A stretch of 64,000 nt of DNA from Zonotrichia leucophrys gambelii (lineage: Eukaryota > Chordata > Aves > Passeriformes > Passerellidae): contig NC_088171.1 in the NCBI RefSeq assembly GCF_028769735.1, positions 66,357,216 through 66,421,215 of the forward strand. Reading direction: 5' to 3'. A program made the position numbers and the translations under genes. Under the pieces are notes generated by a model. The model was given only the letters and a program-made list of their open reading frames with translations. It was not told where the DNA came from and did no database searches. Shown in pieces: positions 1 through 11,835 of this stretch (its first letter is position 1; the number at the start of each line of letters is the position of its first letter).

Positions 1-3000
1 AAGGCCCAAGTCATTGTAAATTGTCTGCACCTGCCCCCAAAGGACCTAATTCACATATGTTTGTGCTTTTTCAATTTTTTTTCTCCCATAATAGAATATG
101 TTCTAGAAATAAGAGTTTGCGAACTCATTCTTGTTTGCAAGAAGTTTATTAAAATTTTTGGTATTTTTGTTTAGAGAGTTTTTCACATTTTGAATTATGT
201 TGGTGGGAGCTATTCTTGTGACTCCAAGTGCAAGGCTCCTGCATCCTTTGTTTGTGGGGAAACTGAGGCAGAGCACGAGACTTCTCTGTTGTCACCATCA
301 ACAGAGAAGGCCTTTGACAGAAATAAAAGCTCTGATCCTTAGTCCATTCCTCGTTTCATTAGGCTATTCCATACTGTTCTATTCTCTATGATGGACAAAA
401 TTCCAGATTTTATCATCATTGGTAGCCTGTTGTTCAGGACTAGGCCACTGAGTAACTCTTTGCTCTTCATCATCAGTGATGTCCTGGTGCTGTTGTTAAA
501 TGTTATAATGACCCAGGGGAACTGCCTGACTATTTACTCAGATTAATCTCCTGATTTTTCAGCCAACTAATTGGTTTCTATCCTATTTTCTCTTCTGGAT
601 TCTATGCTGACTTTTTGCTGATTGCTGCCATCACCTTCATTTCTTTCACATATTACTTGTGAAATTAAGTTCATCTAGCAGCAGCCTTGTAGTTGCCAAA
701 CTGCAATTTTTTTTATTTATTTCTTAAACCACTCAGTTTCCTTGTGGCTAAATCCAACCAACCCTTCTGCCTTTCTCCCCCTCATCAAACATTGAATTGC
801 AGAGATTTTCATGATGGCCATCCCAATGGAAGGTCTAATAGATAATTTACCCTGGGAAAAACATTAGGGATTGCATCACCCAAATCTTCAAGAACCTGTG
901 TCCACCACTTTCCTCAGTTGTCAGACACTTGATCTCAAGGTGAGCCAAAATCAGTTTTTCTCTTTTCTCCGGGGGGGTTTAGACACAAAATACTTTGTAG
1001 AGTGTCCTAAAGTTCAGGCTGGTAAAGTCTCTGCCCAGTAAAGAGCTTCCAGCAAACTGTCATGACAGGAACACCAAACTTCCAGGAATTATTCTATCTT
1101 TGTCTGACAGCAGAAGACAAGGTCAATTTCTCAACTTCAAATGGATGATGTATGTTACAAGCAATCCCTGGACACAGGACTACATTACTTAGCATTTTAT
1201 CGTAGGCCCATAAAGCAGATGTTATTGTATTTTAGCACTCAGTACATTTTTTTTCCTCAGCTGCTGTCATCAGAAAAAGTCCAAATGCCTTATATCAGTT
1301 TGTGCTTTTTAGTGTTCATCACAGTGATACAAAGATTTGGTCTAGCCTGTGCTGAGAAGAGCCCTGTGAGATGGCACTGCTTACATTGCCACAAGACAGG
1401 TAAAATTTCCAGCCCAACCATACCGAGAGAATTTATGTCAGATCAAATTAGAATGTGATCTTTCTTTGGTGTCAACTGCACATGCAAGCTGCAGAATCCA
1501 GGAACGAGGCTTTTTGGGCATATTCCCACTGCATGGCCTGCCTTGTAGCTGGTGGCTGTATAAGCACCTTTGGACACTGTGGTACTCTGTGGCTTTTGCA
1601 AGGAAAATAAAGGAAATACTAATGGTGTTCTCCTGTATGCTGTGCACTTGTAAACGGTTTGAGGCAGTCGGACCCTAAATATTGATGATTCAGGTTAAAA
1701 TTGTCTCCAGATGACAAGAAGTATTAATTTTTTTCCCTATTATCCCCAATGCACAAATCTTTTTTCAAAACTAGATTATCTCCTAAAATAAAGAAGCTCT
1801 AATTAATTCTACCATTTTATCTGCAACAGGCACTGTTAACATCTCATATCATGCTCCAATAAATTTGCCCACAGAGATTAACAACATCTGAGGGAGGAAA
1901 GAAAGGGAAAGAAAAAATGGAGGCAAAGAAAGCCTTTTCAGCTGAAGACCAGGAACTGTTCTTCTAATTAGCCCAGGTACAGAATGGCTTTAGCATGGCT
2001 ATACTGCTTCTGGGAACAAATTAGTGTCTGCGTGGATCTCTGCTGCATCACCTCCAAGCTGCAGAGCTAGGCTGGGCGTACCTAACACAGTGCTGCACAT
2101 GTCCTACAGGGAAAATCCCGCTGTAAAGTAGAGCATCCTTGCTCCTTATCAAAAGCTAAAGTAGGGACAAGCCTTTGCTAAGGAACAGTTGCTGACAAAA
2201 GTTGTTCAAATATGTCGGGACAACATAAGGCCATTCTTGTTCAAGAATGTAACCAGGCAAGACATTGATATAGGAATACACAGACAAAAAAGCTTTGTGA
2301 AAGAGCTAGGTAGGATATTAGATTGCTAAAAGTATCAACAGCTGCACTGAGTTCAGTCTGTTTATAGAGAGCTAGAGGCTGACACTTTTTGAACAGGGTC
2401 TAAATTTATTCTAAAGAAGTGTTAGGATGAGACATTGGAGAGACAGCAAACACAGGTGAAAAAATAGGCATCTACTGTAAATTTATGTTTGTGCTGCATG
2501 TGAAGGAAATGGGAGCTTGCAACACTGCTGATTTGTGTTGGACAAAGTGATTTGCATAAAGGATGGGACCAGAAATATGAATCAAAACCGTACTTTTTTT
2601 TTTTTCCTTAAACAATGGCAAAGTTTATATCTAATAATTCAAGTTCTTTGTATGTGGTTCCATGCTTTCTGATTCCAACAGGGACTTTGAAATGGAAATG
2701 CCAAACTTGGTATGCAGGGCATGATGGATCACCATGTATGCATAGGAATAAAAGGTTGTCATTGGAAGTAATTTTGCGTTGAATTACACAATGTGTAATC
2801 CAATTGAAATCAGCAGAACGGCACAAGGTGTAATGTAGTGTGCAAAACGTGATCCATTGCATGCAATTTTAACAGGGATACTGCAGCACTCATCTAAGTA
2901 ATGTGCTAAAATTGAATTTGTAAAAGGTAGGGGAGAAGAATTGTGAAGAATGGATGCATTTTATAATTGGGAAAATACTTTTTCAGAATGTGATGAAATA

Positions 3001-6000
3001 TATATTTTTAAGGCTAATTTATTACACTAGGAAGTTGTTTGCTTTGTAATGGTCCTGTCAGATCCTCATAATTTGGCAAGTTACCCCACTGGCATAGAAT
3101 GAGACCAGCCAAGCCTGCCAGCCTGGGAGAACTTAGTATCCATTTTCCCCATTAACTTGCATCACATTATCTAATACTGTTCCTAAAAGAATTCCATCAT
3201 CATCATGATGAGTAAATCTTTTCCTCATGCCCTTGACCAACTGTGTTCCTCAGGAAAAGTAGCAGGTCTCACACTGGCATCCCTTGGTACAGTGCCCTCT
3301 GTTGCCTGCAAGAAAATAAAAAAGGGGAAAACAACTAATTTCCATGCTGTATTTTTGTTTAAACAGCAGAGAAGATGGTAAGTAATGCAGGACTGGAGCT
3401 GGGGATAAAAAATTGTGGGTGCCATGAATACGATGTGGTGCTTTTCAGGGGTCAGGGCAGGTGCAGCACCGTCTGCACTGCTCAGCCTCAGGAACTGCCC
3501 CTTCACTAGCGTCCCATCAAAGCTGACAAGTGAGTTTATTCAAGGCTTGGAATATGAACATTTAGACACAGTTATCTGATTTCCTCATTACCTATGGTGT
3601 CTGCTGAGGATAAGGGGAATGACACGCAATACCTTTAATTTTTTTTTTTAATTGGGAAGTTTCCTGGTGTTAGTAGTGTTTAACGAGCTGTGTCTTCAAG
3701 AGAAAATCTAATGTCCAGTCACTGGTGAAATGCTTTTCAGTATGAAGGTGCCATTAACATGCAATTTTTTATTGAGTACTATTAATGAAAATTAGAAATT
3801 CTATGTAAAAATCCCTACCACTCTTCCATATATTTGATACTCTGGAATAAAATTGCACCCTCAGGAATCTTATTTTAGATCTACATAAAAAATATTTCTT
3901 TATACATATAATATAGAAAATAATGTTAGATATGTATATCTCAAATGGACATGAACTGAGGTAAATGTGACCAATATCCTGAGTCAGCAATAATAATTAA
4001 GAGTGCAAACTAAAAGTATAGCTTCTGATTAATGTTAATTCTTTTTTTTCTTTGAAAAAAAATGAGAATGGCAAGTAAACACTGCTTTATGGACTGCATA
4101 TTAATTCACTATGTTCTACAAGATTGTAGTTTTATTCTTAGCATCTTCATAACATTTCGATATGAGTAATTCTAGCAACGCAAAATTTTGGAGTAAAATC
4201 TTAGATTTTTTTTCTTGTGAAAGTTTCATATTTTCCTACATTATTTTCCATTTTTAAGTCACTGCTGATATGAAGTAAGAACTTATAAATTCACTGGAAA
4301 CTGATTCAGTTTTTCACTGTGCAGGAACTCCTACTATTTATGCACTTTTCATTGATGATTTTTCTTTGGTTCTTCATTCTGTGAAATTCTTTTTAAATGA
4401 AAGGCTTCTTTCTCCTCTCTTATTCTTCAATCCTTTTGAATGGTTTTTTTTTAGAGTTCTTTATAGATTTTTTCAAAGTACAAAGTAGAATAAAAGGCTC
4501 AAATAAGCAACTCGTAGATATCAAACTTTATCAATGTAGGGTCTGAATCATGATAACAGGTGGGTGGGACTGCTAGTCACATAACCCATCATGACCTGGA
4601 GGAAGGCTAAGTGAAGTAGCTGGAAATGCTGGAAGTGGGACCCTTGCTTTGCCTTCCTTCTAATCCCAAGTCTTGATTCTTCCTGGCCAAGCTGAGGAGG
4701 TCACTTTTTTTTTGAGGACAATGAAGTCTGACCCTGGGACACTGCTTTGGCTCTCATAAAGAAGTGGGGAAATACATCATCACAGAGCCTTCAGTCTGGG
4801 CCGCCCAAAGGGCCTTGTCTTCTAAGTAAAATGAAGATTATCCCCAGGGAAATAAATCCAGTTCTGTTGAATGGAGAATGTGAGTATTTGCTCTGCTCTT
4901 CCCTAATAGGAATTGCAGCTGAAATCAGTGCTTTAAGTCAGGCGTGGAAAAGGAGGATTACTCTTTTCCATTCCCAGCTGCACCACTATGTTTCAAAAGC
5001 ACTTTGGGTCAAAATGCTGTCTCAGGCTGGAATTTCATCTTTCCACAATGCCTGTGTCTTATTCTATCTGATGCAAAAAGCTTCTAGGAGTTGCCTTAGT
5101 AATGCCCAGTAATGTTCTCCCAAGTCATTGGTAGACACTTGTTGACCACACTGCTGTTGGAAAAGGGACTTGTTGCTTATCACGGCAAGTTTGTGCAGAC
5201 CATACTGTCTGCATACTGTCTTCTAAAGAAAGATGGCTCATGCCAATTTTTTTTCTTTTATCTTGAAAATCAAGCTTCATTCTTGTTTATTCAAGCTTTT
5301 AGTAGTCAGTCATCTGGCTATTGATAATTCCTTAATTTTTACTTTAATTGGGAGGCACTTAATGAATCCAACAGAGTTTTGTCTATTCTTTCATTAAATT
5401 AAAAACCTAGATCAGTAATACAACATAAATGGAGTAATGGCCTGTTATCCAAATTCCGTGCTATACCTTTCATGTGTCATTGATATGGACTACCTGATCT
5501 CTCTGCAGAGCAGAGGACAACATAGAAATTCAGCTTAGTCATGCCTTTCCTGTGTGGTATTCTCAGGACATAGATGGCATAATTGACTACAGACATCTTA
5601 GTTTAACAGCCATCTTTTAAGTTTCATCCAGTCCTAGTAATTCGTGTACAGTCCCATGGGCTGTATCCAAGGATTATGCTAATTTTATTAGCAACTCCTC
5701 TTCCTTTAATTAAACTGTACAAATTCCCATCTGGTCACTGTTGTGCCAACACCCTTCTTTCCTTTTTTATTTTAATATATAGATAATTTGTGGGTTTGCA
5801 TTTCAATTCTGATTTCCTGAATTATCCATTGTGTTGTCCACATGAAATAACACAATTTTTAGGGGTGAACTGGACTTCAAATTGAGCTAATGGGTTTGAG
5901 GGAATCTCTGGATCAAAGCAAAGATCCAAGTTTCTAAAGTTGGCCAGGTCTTTTTGGGAGCAGGTTGTCAAAGTATATTGCCCTGTTGAAAGCACCAACA

Positions 6001-8439
6001 TATATGGTGCTGTTCAAAACACCTACAAGCAAGCTCTGTATTAACATTTACTGTGTTTATACCACAAAGCAGAGCAATGTGAATTCCTCAGTGGACTGTT
6101 AATTTACATGTTATACACTTTCAAATATTTCCAAAAGCAAATGTGAAATGATTAGTAATCTGTTCACATGCTCACAAAATGTTATTAGCAAAATGCCTTG
6201 GGCAGTGTGTTATGTTGACTAAAATTGATAATTTTGTATTTTAAAACTAAAGCAACTCCCACTGCCCCTGAATAATTTTAGGGCCTGCCCAGAGCCTAGA
6301 TCTTCTGGTCACACCACTTCTCAAGGTGTGTGTTGAGCTGAGGGGGTAAAAAAAACCAAGAAAACCCACAAACAACAACATCCCCCATCCAGAGCAGTGA
6401 CCTAATGTTTGATTGATTCAGCTCTTCTGAAAGCCTCAATTAAAGTTTTCTGTGGAGTCCTGCATTTTAAAATGCCTTGTTATCTATAAAATCACTGTGA
6501 GGAGGTGATTCTGTTGTTTACCACTTGTTCTGCTTATGTAAGTTTTAAAGTGTGTATGTTGCTCTAAAGAAATCAAGCCTGGTGGTTCTTTTTCCTTCTG
6601 CATAAATGTCTGTCACCAGCTGTGTGTGGTTCTGACCGAGCCAAAGCCCTGGACAAAATATGTCATACTCCTCAAAATGTTGAGGTTGTTATTTTTTTTG
6701 AGGAGGACCAGAGAGCAAGCTATTTAATGGTATTTGTTAATGTATCTCTTTTTTTTTTTTTTTTTTAATAATGGTTTCCATTCTGCCTTGCAGATGCAAA
6801 TATAACATGACACTTCCTTCTAAATACCAATTATTCTGTCCAGAAGAGTTGCCCAAAAGTCTACTCCTCAAAGTTTCACAGCAGACTCACATGGGATAAT
6901 AAAATTCCACAAAGGCTGTTGTGATAGTCAGATTGTGCAAAAAGCCTGTGCCATAGCCGAGTATTGTTTGCATGGGTGCAAAACATGTGCCAGCAATTTA
7001 CATTTACAGCTATGAAGTAATTGAATAAAGAAATGCATCATCATTTTCTGTTTTAGCACATAGGTGAATTATTTTACCAACTTGGGAAGGGGTGTTCATA
7101 TAACATCATGGTGCTTTGTGCTAGAGAAAAACAATTACAGTGAATAAGGTAGAATGGCTCTGTTATTGCAGTACATAAGACTTTGATTACATACTGCCAA
7201 GATTCATACCAGCCTAGTAGTTGTTGACAGATAAAGTAACAAAAATGAAACTCATTTATTTTTTCTTTATTGAGACCTCAAGGTAAAGCAAATTTTCAGT
7301 TCTTGTACTTACTACATTGAAGGAACAGAGACTGACAGTCAAAATGTGCCAGTCCAGAAATATAAATTAAACCTAGTTTCATATCAAAGTTTCATTTAGT
7401 CTCTGAAAGGGAGCTGCTTCTTGGATTATTTTTGATCCTAAAAAAAATACACTGTAGACAACAGTAGTGTATCTTGAAAGAATTAACCCCCTCATGCATT
7501 TAGCTTTTATGTATTTTCCAGGATATGCAACTATGTCTATTTAAGCAATTAAAACATTTGTTATGGACTTAATTATTTTACTTCTTTTCCCCCTGTTTAA
7601 TAACAATTTACAGTGTTTGCAAACCCAGTGAGCATGTGGATGTTTTTAACAGAGTGTAGCATTTTCGCTGAAGAAAATACATATTTTGAGGAAAAAATTT
7701 CTTCCCTCCCTGCTTGTGTAAAGAAAATTCTTCTGGCTTTTACCATCAGTTCTTCCAGGCAGCTAGATGCTGTATTATTTTATGATAATTCTAACAAATG
7801 ATTTTTAATAAATTTGTTTATTTTCTGAAGAACAGATAAAAGTAGCTGTTAAAATAGTCAAGTACTAAAATGAGTGGGTTTATCCCATCAAAACTGTGGA
7901 TTAGTTACCTAGTCCAACTGAACATAATTGCTGGTCAGATTAATGAGGCGGTATCCTGGTATCTCCTCCGTAATTAAACACTTCTCTGGTTCAATACAGT
8001 ATTAAAGATGCACCAGACGTTGAAATCTCAGTGGTGAAATTTAAAACTGTTGAAATTGGAGAGGTCAGCTGTGAAATACAAATTCCTTTGCAGTATGGAA
8101 AATTCTCTCGTACGGTGTGTTTCAAGAATAATTTGACTTATATTGGGGATGCTGTATTTGTAGAAATGTTTCTTATCTTTCTGCCATCTAAATGTGAGAA
8201 TTATTTTTCATTAGTTCTTGAGAAAAAGTAACATAAAGTGCACTTGTTTCCACAATTACCTTCTCTGACCTTTCACAAGATGATTGCAGTACCAGTAGGC
8301 TTAGAGGACTTGTTAAAAAAATTAAGCTTGTAAAGTAGCAAAAAATGCCCCTTTGCTTGCTGGTGTCGATTTCAAAATTAACATTTTAGTTCATGTGCTT
8401 CTAATAATCGCTGACCCTTACTTCATGTGCTTTCCACAG
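1..8439. other. Non-coding stretch upstream of the first recognised exon
   Basis: No exon could be supported here. It is A+T-rich with scattered short open frames lacking codon structure or paired splice sites. It contains an 18-base T run at 6749-6766. Because the exon at 8440 begins mid-codon with a good acceptor, at least one upstream OFCC1 exon must exist; it may lie here unrecognised or, more likely, before the window. The interval is therefore best read as intron. Confidence 0.6.
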
Positions 8440-8526
8440 GAAATGAATACAGCAGAAATTACTTTGACCCATTGATGGGTGAGGAAATAAACCCAAGGCA
8501 GTGTGGGATGGAGGTCAGTGAGGAAG
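8440..8526 (+). CDS. OFCC1: OFCC1 exon with the FDPLM...[10 protein letters not shown] motif
   Basis: The acceptor is TGCTTTCCACAG and the donor GAAG/GTGAGG. The exon is 87 nt: two bases finish a split codon, then 28 codons, then one base. It reads [20 protein letters not shown] followed by CGMEVSEE. This is the strongest family marker in the window and matches OFCC1 as I recall the human protein, with a few substitutions. The opening split codon is probably GGA (Gly), which would fit a preceding exon ending in G. The FDPL segment is short, polar and aromatic and could be a docking motif, but no function is assigned to it here. Confidence 0.85.
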
Positions 8527-9219
8527 GTGAGGCAGAATTAAGTATGTAATTTTGGTGTCAGAATATTCTTTTCCATTCATGAAAATGAGGTGTCAGAGAT
8601 CACATATGCAGTTCTATTTAAATATTGAGGTTTACAATTTAAATTCTAAGCCTTAACTGCTCTGAACAGGATAGCCAGAGTACACAGACTTTGATCAAGG
8701 ACAGTGAGTTAATGGGCAGGTAAAAATGAACCTGTTCTGTATTCACTCTGCTACTGTAACAAAATTAAGCACACTCCGTGAGCGTTTTATACACCATGTT
8801 CTTTTTAATTAATGAAGTTAGTCCAGAACTGAGCGCTAAGCTCTAGCTTTTTCACAATCCTGCTCCCAAAGTCCTCCTCGGACAGCAATTTTATTACAGA
8901 GTTGAATGTGTGTTTGCCTAACAGAAGGAAACCCCAGAGTTAGTAAAAGTGCGCGAGGAGGCTTTTTTGGTTTTCTTTTTTGCCAGTTTAGGCGAGATAT
9001 TTAGCTTTGCTCTTTGTGGGCGATAACAACCGGTGGGAGGGTGTGACTCCGCAGAGCTGGAAGAGCAGAAGTTATGCATAGGTATGAGAGAGATTAACCA
9101 GGAGGTATTGTCTAGCAGAGGAAATTCTCCTCTGCTGTCACGGCTTTTAGATAAAAAGGGTGGGAACGGGCCTGCCTGAATTTGCATGGACTTAAGTAAG
9201 AGCATCATCATGGTAATGA

Positions 9220-9286
9220 AGTGCTTAGCTATGCACTGAGTGCTTTGGCCCGGCTCCTGTTGCTAAGCACTAACAAGCCGAAAGCA
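9220..9286. repeat. Compound inverted repeat in a G+C-richer island
   Basis: AGTGCTTAGC at 9220-9229 is the exact reverse complement of GCTAAGCACT at 9262-9271. A second, imperfect pair (GTGCTTTGGC near 9240, GCCGAAAGCAC ending at 9286) is interleaved with it. The block lies in a locally less A+T-rich part of the intron. It may be a regulatory or structured element, but nothing confirms a function. Confidence 0.5.
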
Positions 9287-10257
9287 CGCAAGAGCCAGCT
9301 CTCCTGTTTTACCTTGCTAGCCCTTGGCTTCTCTAGAGCCTGTGCTTATTTCTACTGCAGAGACCCTCTAGGTGCACAGCTGTAGTCAGATCTAACAAAC
9401 AGTTATCTGTTGTGTCTCAGAGTTGTTCACTTCTGAAAGTCATGAGAAACTCTGAGCACACATGGAGGTTTTAAAACTTTGAGACAAAAACTTGTGTGAT
9501 TGAAAAAAGCAGGCTCTGTTGCATATAACTGACTTGAATTTCTGTGTTCTGGTGAAAAAAAAAATCAAGGTTGATCAAGGCTGAGTTATATCTAATCCAA
9601 ATTATTTCCCCATTCATTGTGTAGAATAGCAGTGTAATATCCTGGAAGTCAACTTCTGGCTCAGAGTTTTTAAAGGAAAGACTTTTTTCCTGTTGGTTCT
9701 GCCTTGTTTCATCTTATGAAAAGGCTTTATGAGTCATGATCTGCTTCATAACCAGAGAATGAAAAGCAGATTAGATTTATGTATCTGTGCATGTATGCCT
9801 GAAATCATGTACGGACAGAGCGGTATAAAGGATAAGGGATATACGGAAATACAGTTCTCGTTGGGAGGAAATGTTCTCTAGACTGTGTTGAAGAGGCTGA
9901 GTGATAAACTTAGTCATAAATGCTGATTTTGTATTGTGTGGTGGGGGTTTATTTAATTTAAAATTTGGAACAGGCTCTTAGTCCATAGACTTCCAGGGTT
10001 TGGATTGGAGAGATGGTTTTAGTCAATATCATGCTAAGCCTGAGGTCCATGCATGAAGAGCTGTTTTTTGGTGGCCCCCCTTTGTCTCCCTGGCAAAAAT
10101 TTTGCTCAAATGTTCGGATAACTCTTGCTTATTAAAAGTCAAATAGCAATAGTGCCAGCCTCAGGTTGGCTGTGTGGACCTCTGTAGAGCAGTTATAATG
10201 CTACATTTACCAATACCTCTGCCAAGAGCAAAACATTTACCTTGCAGATATTGAAAA

Positions 10258-10360
10258 GGTGCCTGGACATGGTCCTGGGCACCTTGGCTCTTTTTAAGCA
10301 CGGGAAACTGGACTAGATGGACTCCAGAGGTGCCTTCCTACCTTAAGCAGTCTGATTTGT
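10258..10360 (+). mobile_element. CR1 LINE 3' fragment
   Basis: The stretch GGTGCCTGGACATGGTCCTG, then GGACTAGATGGACTCCAGAG and CCTTCCTACCTTAAGCAGTC, follows the conserved 3' end of avian CR1 elements in the sense orientation. It is diverged and severely 5'-truncated, as is normal for CR1. The terminal short direct repeat of CR1 is degraded to CTGATTTGT. Confidence 0.85.
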
Positions 10361-10536
10361 CAGTACTTACAAACCAGGCTCACTGTCTGTCTTCTTTTTC
10401 CTTGAAGAAGTGTTAAATTTGTGGAAGTGTATTTGTATGTAGTGGATGGATTAAAAAAAGATGGTCAGAACTAAAGCTTGGTCCTGCATGGTCATCCCTT
10501 GATTGGAAACCATACTGGTTTACCTCTTCTTTACAG

Positions 10537-10649
10537 GTTCTCATGAGCAAGAGACAAAACTAGAAAAACATGAAGAAATCAGGGCACATGTTGAAGTCAG
10601 ACTTTTAGAACTTTAGGAAGCCAGGCTCAATGACCAAAGAGAATATCTG
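10537..10649 (+). pseudogene. OFCC1: Candidate OFCC1 coiled-coil exon with in-frame TAG
   Basis: The acceptor is CCTCTTCTTTACAG, and the likely donor is ATCTG/GTGAAA. Entered in the phase left by the 8440 exon, it reads SHEQETKLEKHEEIRAHVEV, then RLLEL, a TAG at 10614-10616, then EARLNDQREYL. Glu, Lys, Leu and Arg content and heptad-like spacing look like a coiled coil on both sides of the stop. TAG is one base from GAG, CAG or AAG, so a single substitution or a sequencing error could explain it. The exon ends at a codon boundary with this donor, which does not fit the phase needed at 11184 or 11752. Either another exon intervenes or the donor is wrong. It could also be a skipped or dead exon. 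Confidence 0.5.
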
Positions 10650-11751
10650 GTGAAAAGCAAATCTTCAGCCACTAACTATTATCTAATGGGTTATTCTCTG
10701 AGAATTAAGCTATTGGCAATTATCTTTCCTATATTTGATAAATTAGATTTGTTCTGGAAATTTGTATGAGTTCATAACGCCATGAGAGCAAACAATGTAC
10801 CACTATGGATTTGCTTCCCCCCTTGACAAGGGAACGTTTCAATGTTGCAAGCTAAAAGAAAAGTAAGAGATTCTACACTTTCAGAAGAGCTTGCAGAAGC
10901 CACTACCTTCTTTGAAAGATCCGTGTAATTGAAAAACTTGCCTCTGAAATTTCATGGGAAAAAGAAATTTATTCTTTGAGATTCTATTGAGCACTTAAAA
11001 AAGAGCCACCCAAATTTGCATGTAGCTGTACTTCAATCTGCCTTATGCATTTCTTTGGTCTTCTTCTGCCTGTCTTCACTGACAACTTAGAGAAGTCAGG
11101 GTCTGGGAGATCTGGAGAGAAAATGGTCCCAATTGCTCATTTCTTCCTTGAATGTAGAACCTTTAAGTAATTTTTTTTTCCAGGTCTCATGGAAAAGGGT
11201 AAGTGTGCAATTCCTTTGCTGCTTTTAAAAATCTGCAGATATTACTGAAAATTTGAATGACTGACCAGCCACAAATTCAAAATTCATAGAGTGTTGTAAT
11301 GACTATACATATTAGATAATGTGTTAGTAATTTCTAGTGAAGATCCAAAATCACATTAGAATAAATTGAGTATTTTGATTTTCATTAAGAGTCAAATATA
11401 ATTCATCTGGCAATCTGAATATAAACAGTCATTTCAGCTGCTCTACTAGCAGAATTTATAAACCAGTTTCAGTCCAGATCAACATATAATGTTGCCCATC
11501 ATTTAAAAGTATATGACTATATTTTTTATTTTGAATTGTCTTGCTTCAAACAAGTGACTGTAATTTTATTCTGAGCTATGAAACTAGCACTGTAAAAACT
11601 ATCTTCAAGTGTCAAAGGGCTTCCTAACTTTTGTATTTTTATATCTTTACTTTCAATTTAAAATAGTACTTCCTGAAATATTACTGATATTTCTGAAAGA
11701 AATTATTGTTACTGAAAGAAACTATAGCTGTTTCGCTGTTGTTTTTTAAAG
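10650..11751. other. Intronic interval with micro-exon candidate
   Basis: This is mostly non-coding. It contains the possible 15-nt exon at 11184-11198 (listed separately). A short coding-looking run after an AG at about 10,880 was not accepted because its phase does not fit. Confidence 0.5.
11184..11198 (+). CDS. OFCC1: Possible 15-nt OFCC1 micro-exon
   Basis: Fifteen bases, GTCTCATGGAAAAGG, lie between a near-ideal acceptor (nine T, then CCAG) and a near-ideal donor (GTAAGTGTG). Entered in phase 1 it leaves in phase 1, giving x-Leu-Met-Glu-Lys and a G that completes GAT at the 11752 exon. Inserting or skipping it would keep the frame. The splice signals are strong, but so short a unit gives little coding evidence and it may be a decoy. 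Confidence 0.4.
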
Positions 11752-11835
11752 ATCCTGTGAAATTTGATGAGCAAATCCTTTACTCTAAACTGATGAAGCT
11801 TCTAGATGAAGAAAACAAGATGCTGGACTTCCAAG
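11752..11835 (+). CDS. OFCC1: OFCC1 coiled-coil exon (FDEQILYSKLMKLLDEENKM)
   Basis: The acceptor is TGTTGTTTTTTAAAG and the donor CCAAG/GTAAAT. Only one frame is open (two bases, 27 codons, one base). It reads PVKFDEQILYSKLMKLLDEE then NKMLDFQ. Leucines and isoleucines spaced among charged residues suggest an amphipathic helix, probably the start or part of a coiled coil. It requires an incoming phase-1 exon, which the 8440 exon or the 11184 micro-exon could supply. Confidence 0.75.

Larger units (their letters stand above)
8527..10536. other. Intron with G+C-richer island and CR1 tail
   Basis: This is non-coding. A G+C-richer patch at about 8,900-9,350 contains paired inverted repeats (separate entry). 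A CR1 tail lies at 10258-10360. No other structure was recognised. Confidence 0.6.

Noticed and set aside
4747..5324. Two consecutive open frames of 121 and 70 codons
   Set aside because: No splice sites in phase with OFCC1, no codon pattern, and no recognisable protein; the frames share only a chance ATG/TAA neighbourhood.
7999..8231. Open run with coding-looking residues (DAPDVEISVVKFKTVEIGEV) after a CAATACAG acceptor
   Set aside because: No donor gives the phase needed at 8440 with a good site, and the peptide does not resemble the upstream OFCC1 sequence I recall.
10884..10921. Short run ELAEATTFFERS after ACACTTTCAG
   Set aside because: Only a weak donor (GTGTAA) follows and neither phase connects with the neighbouring exons.
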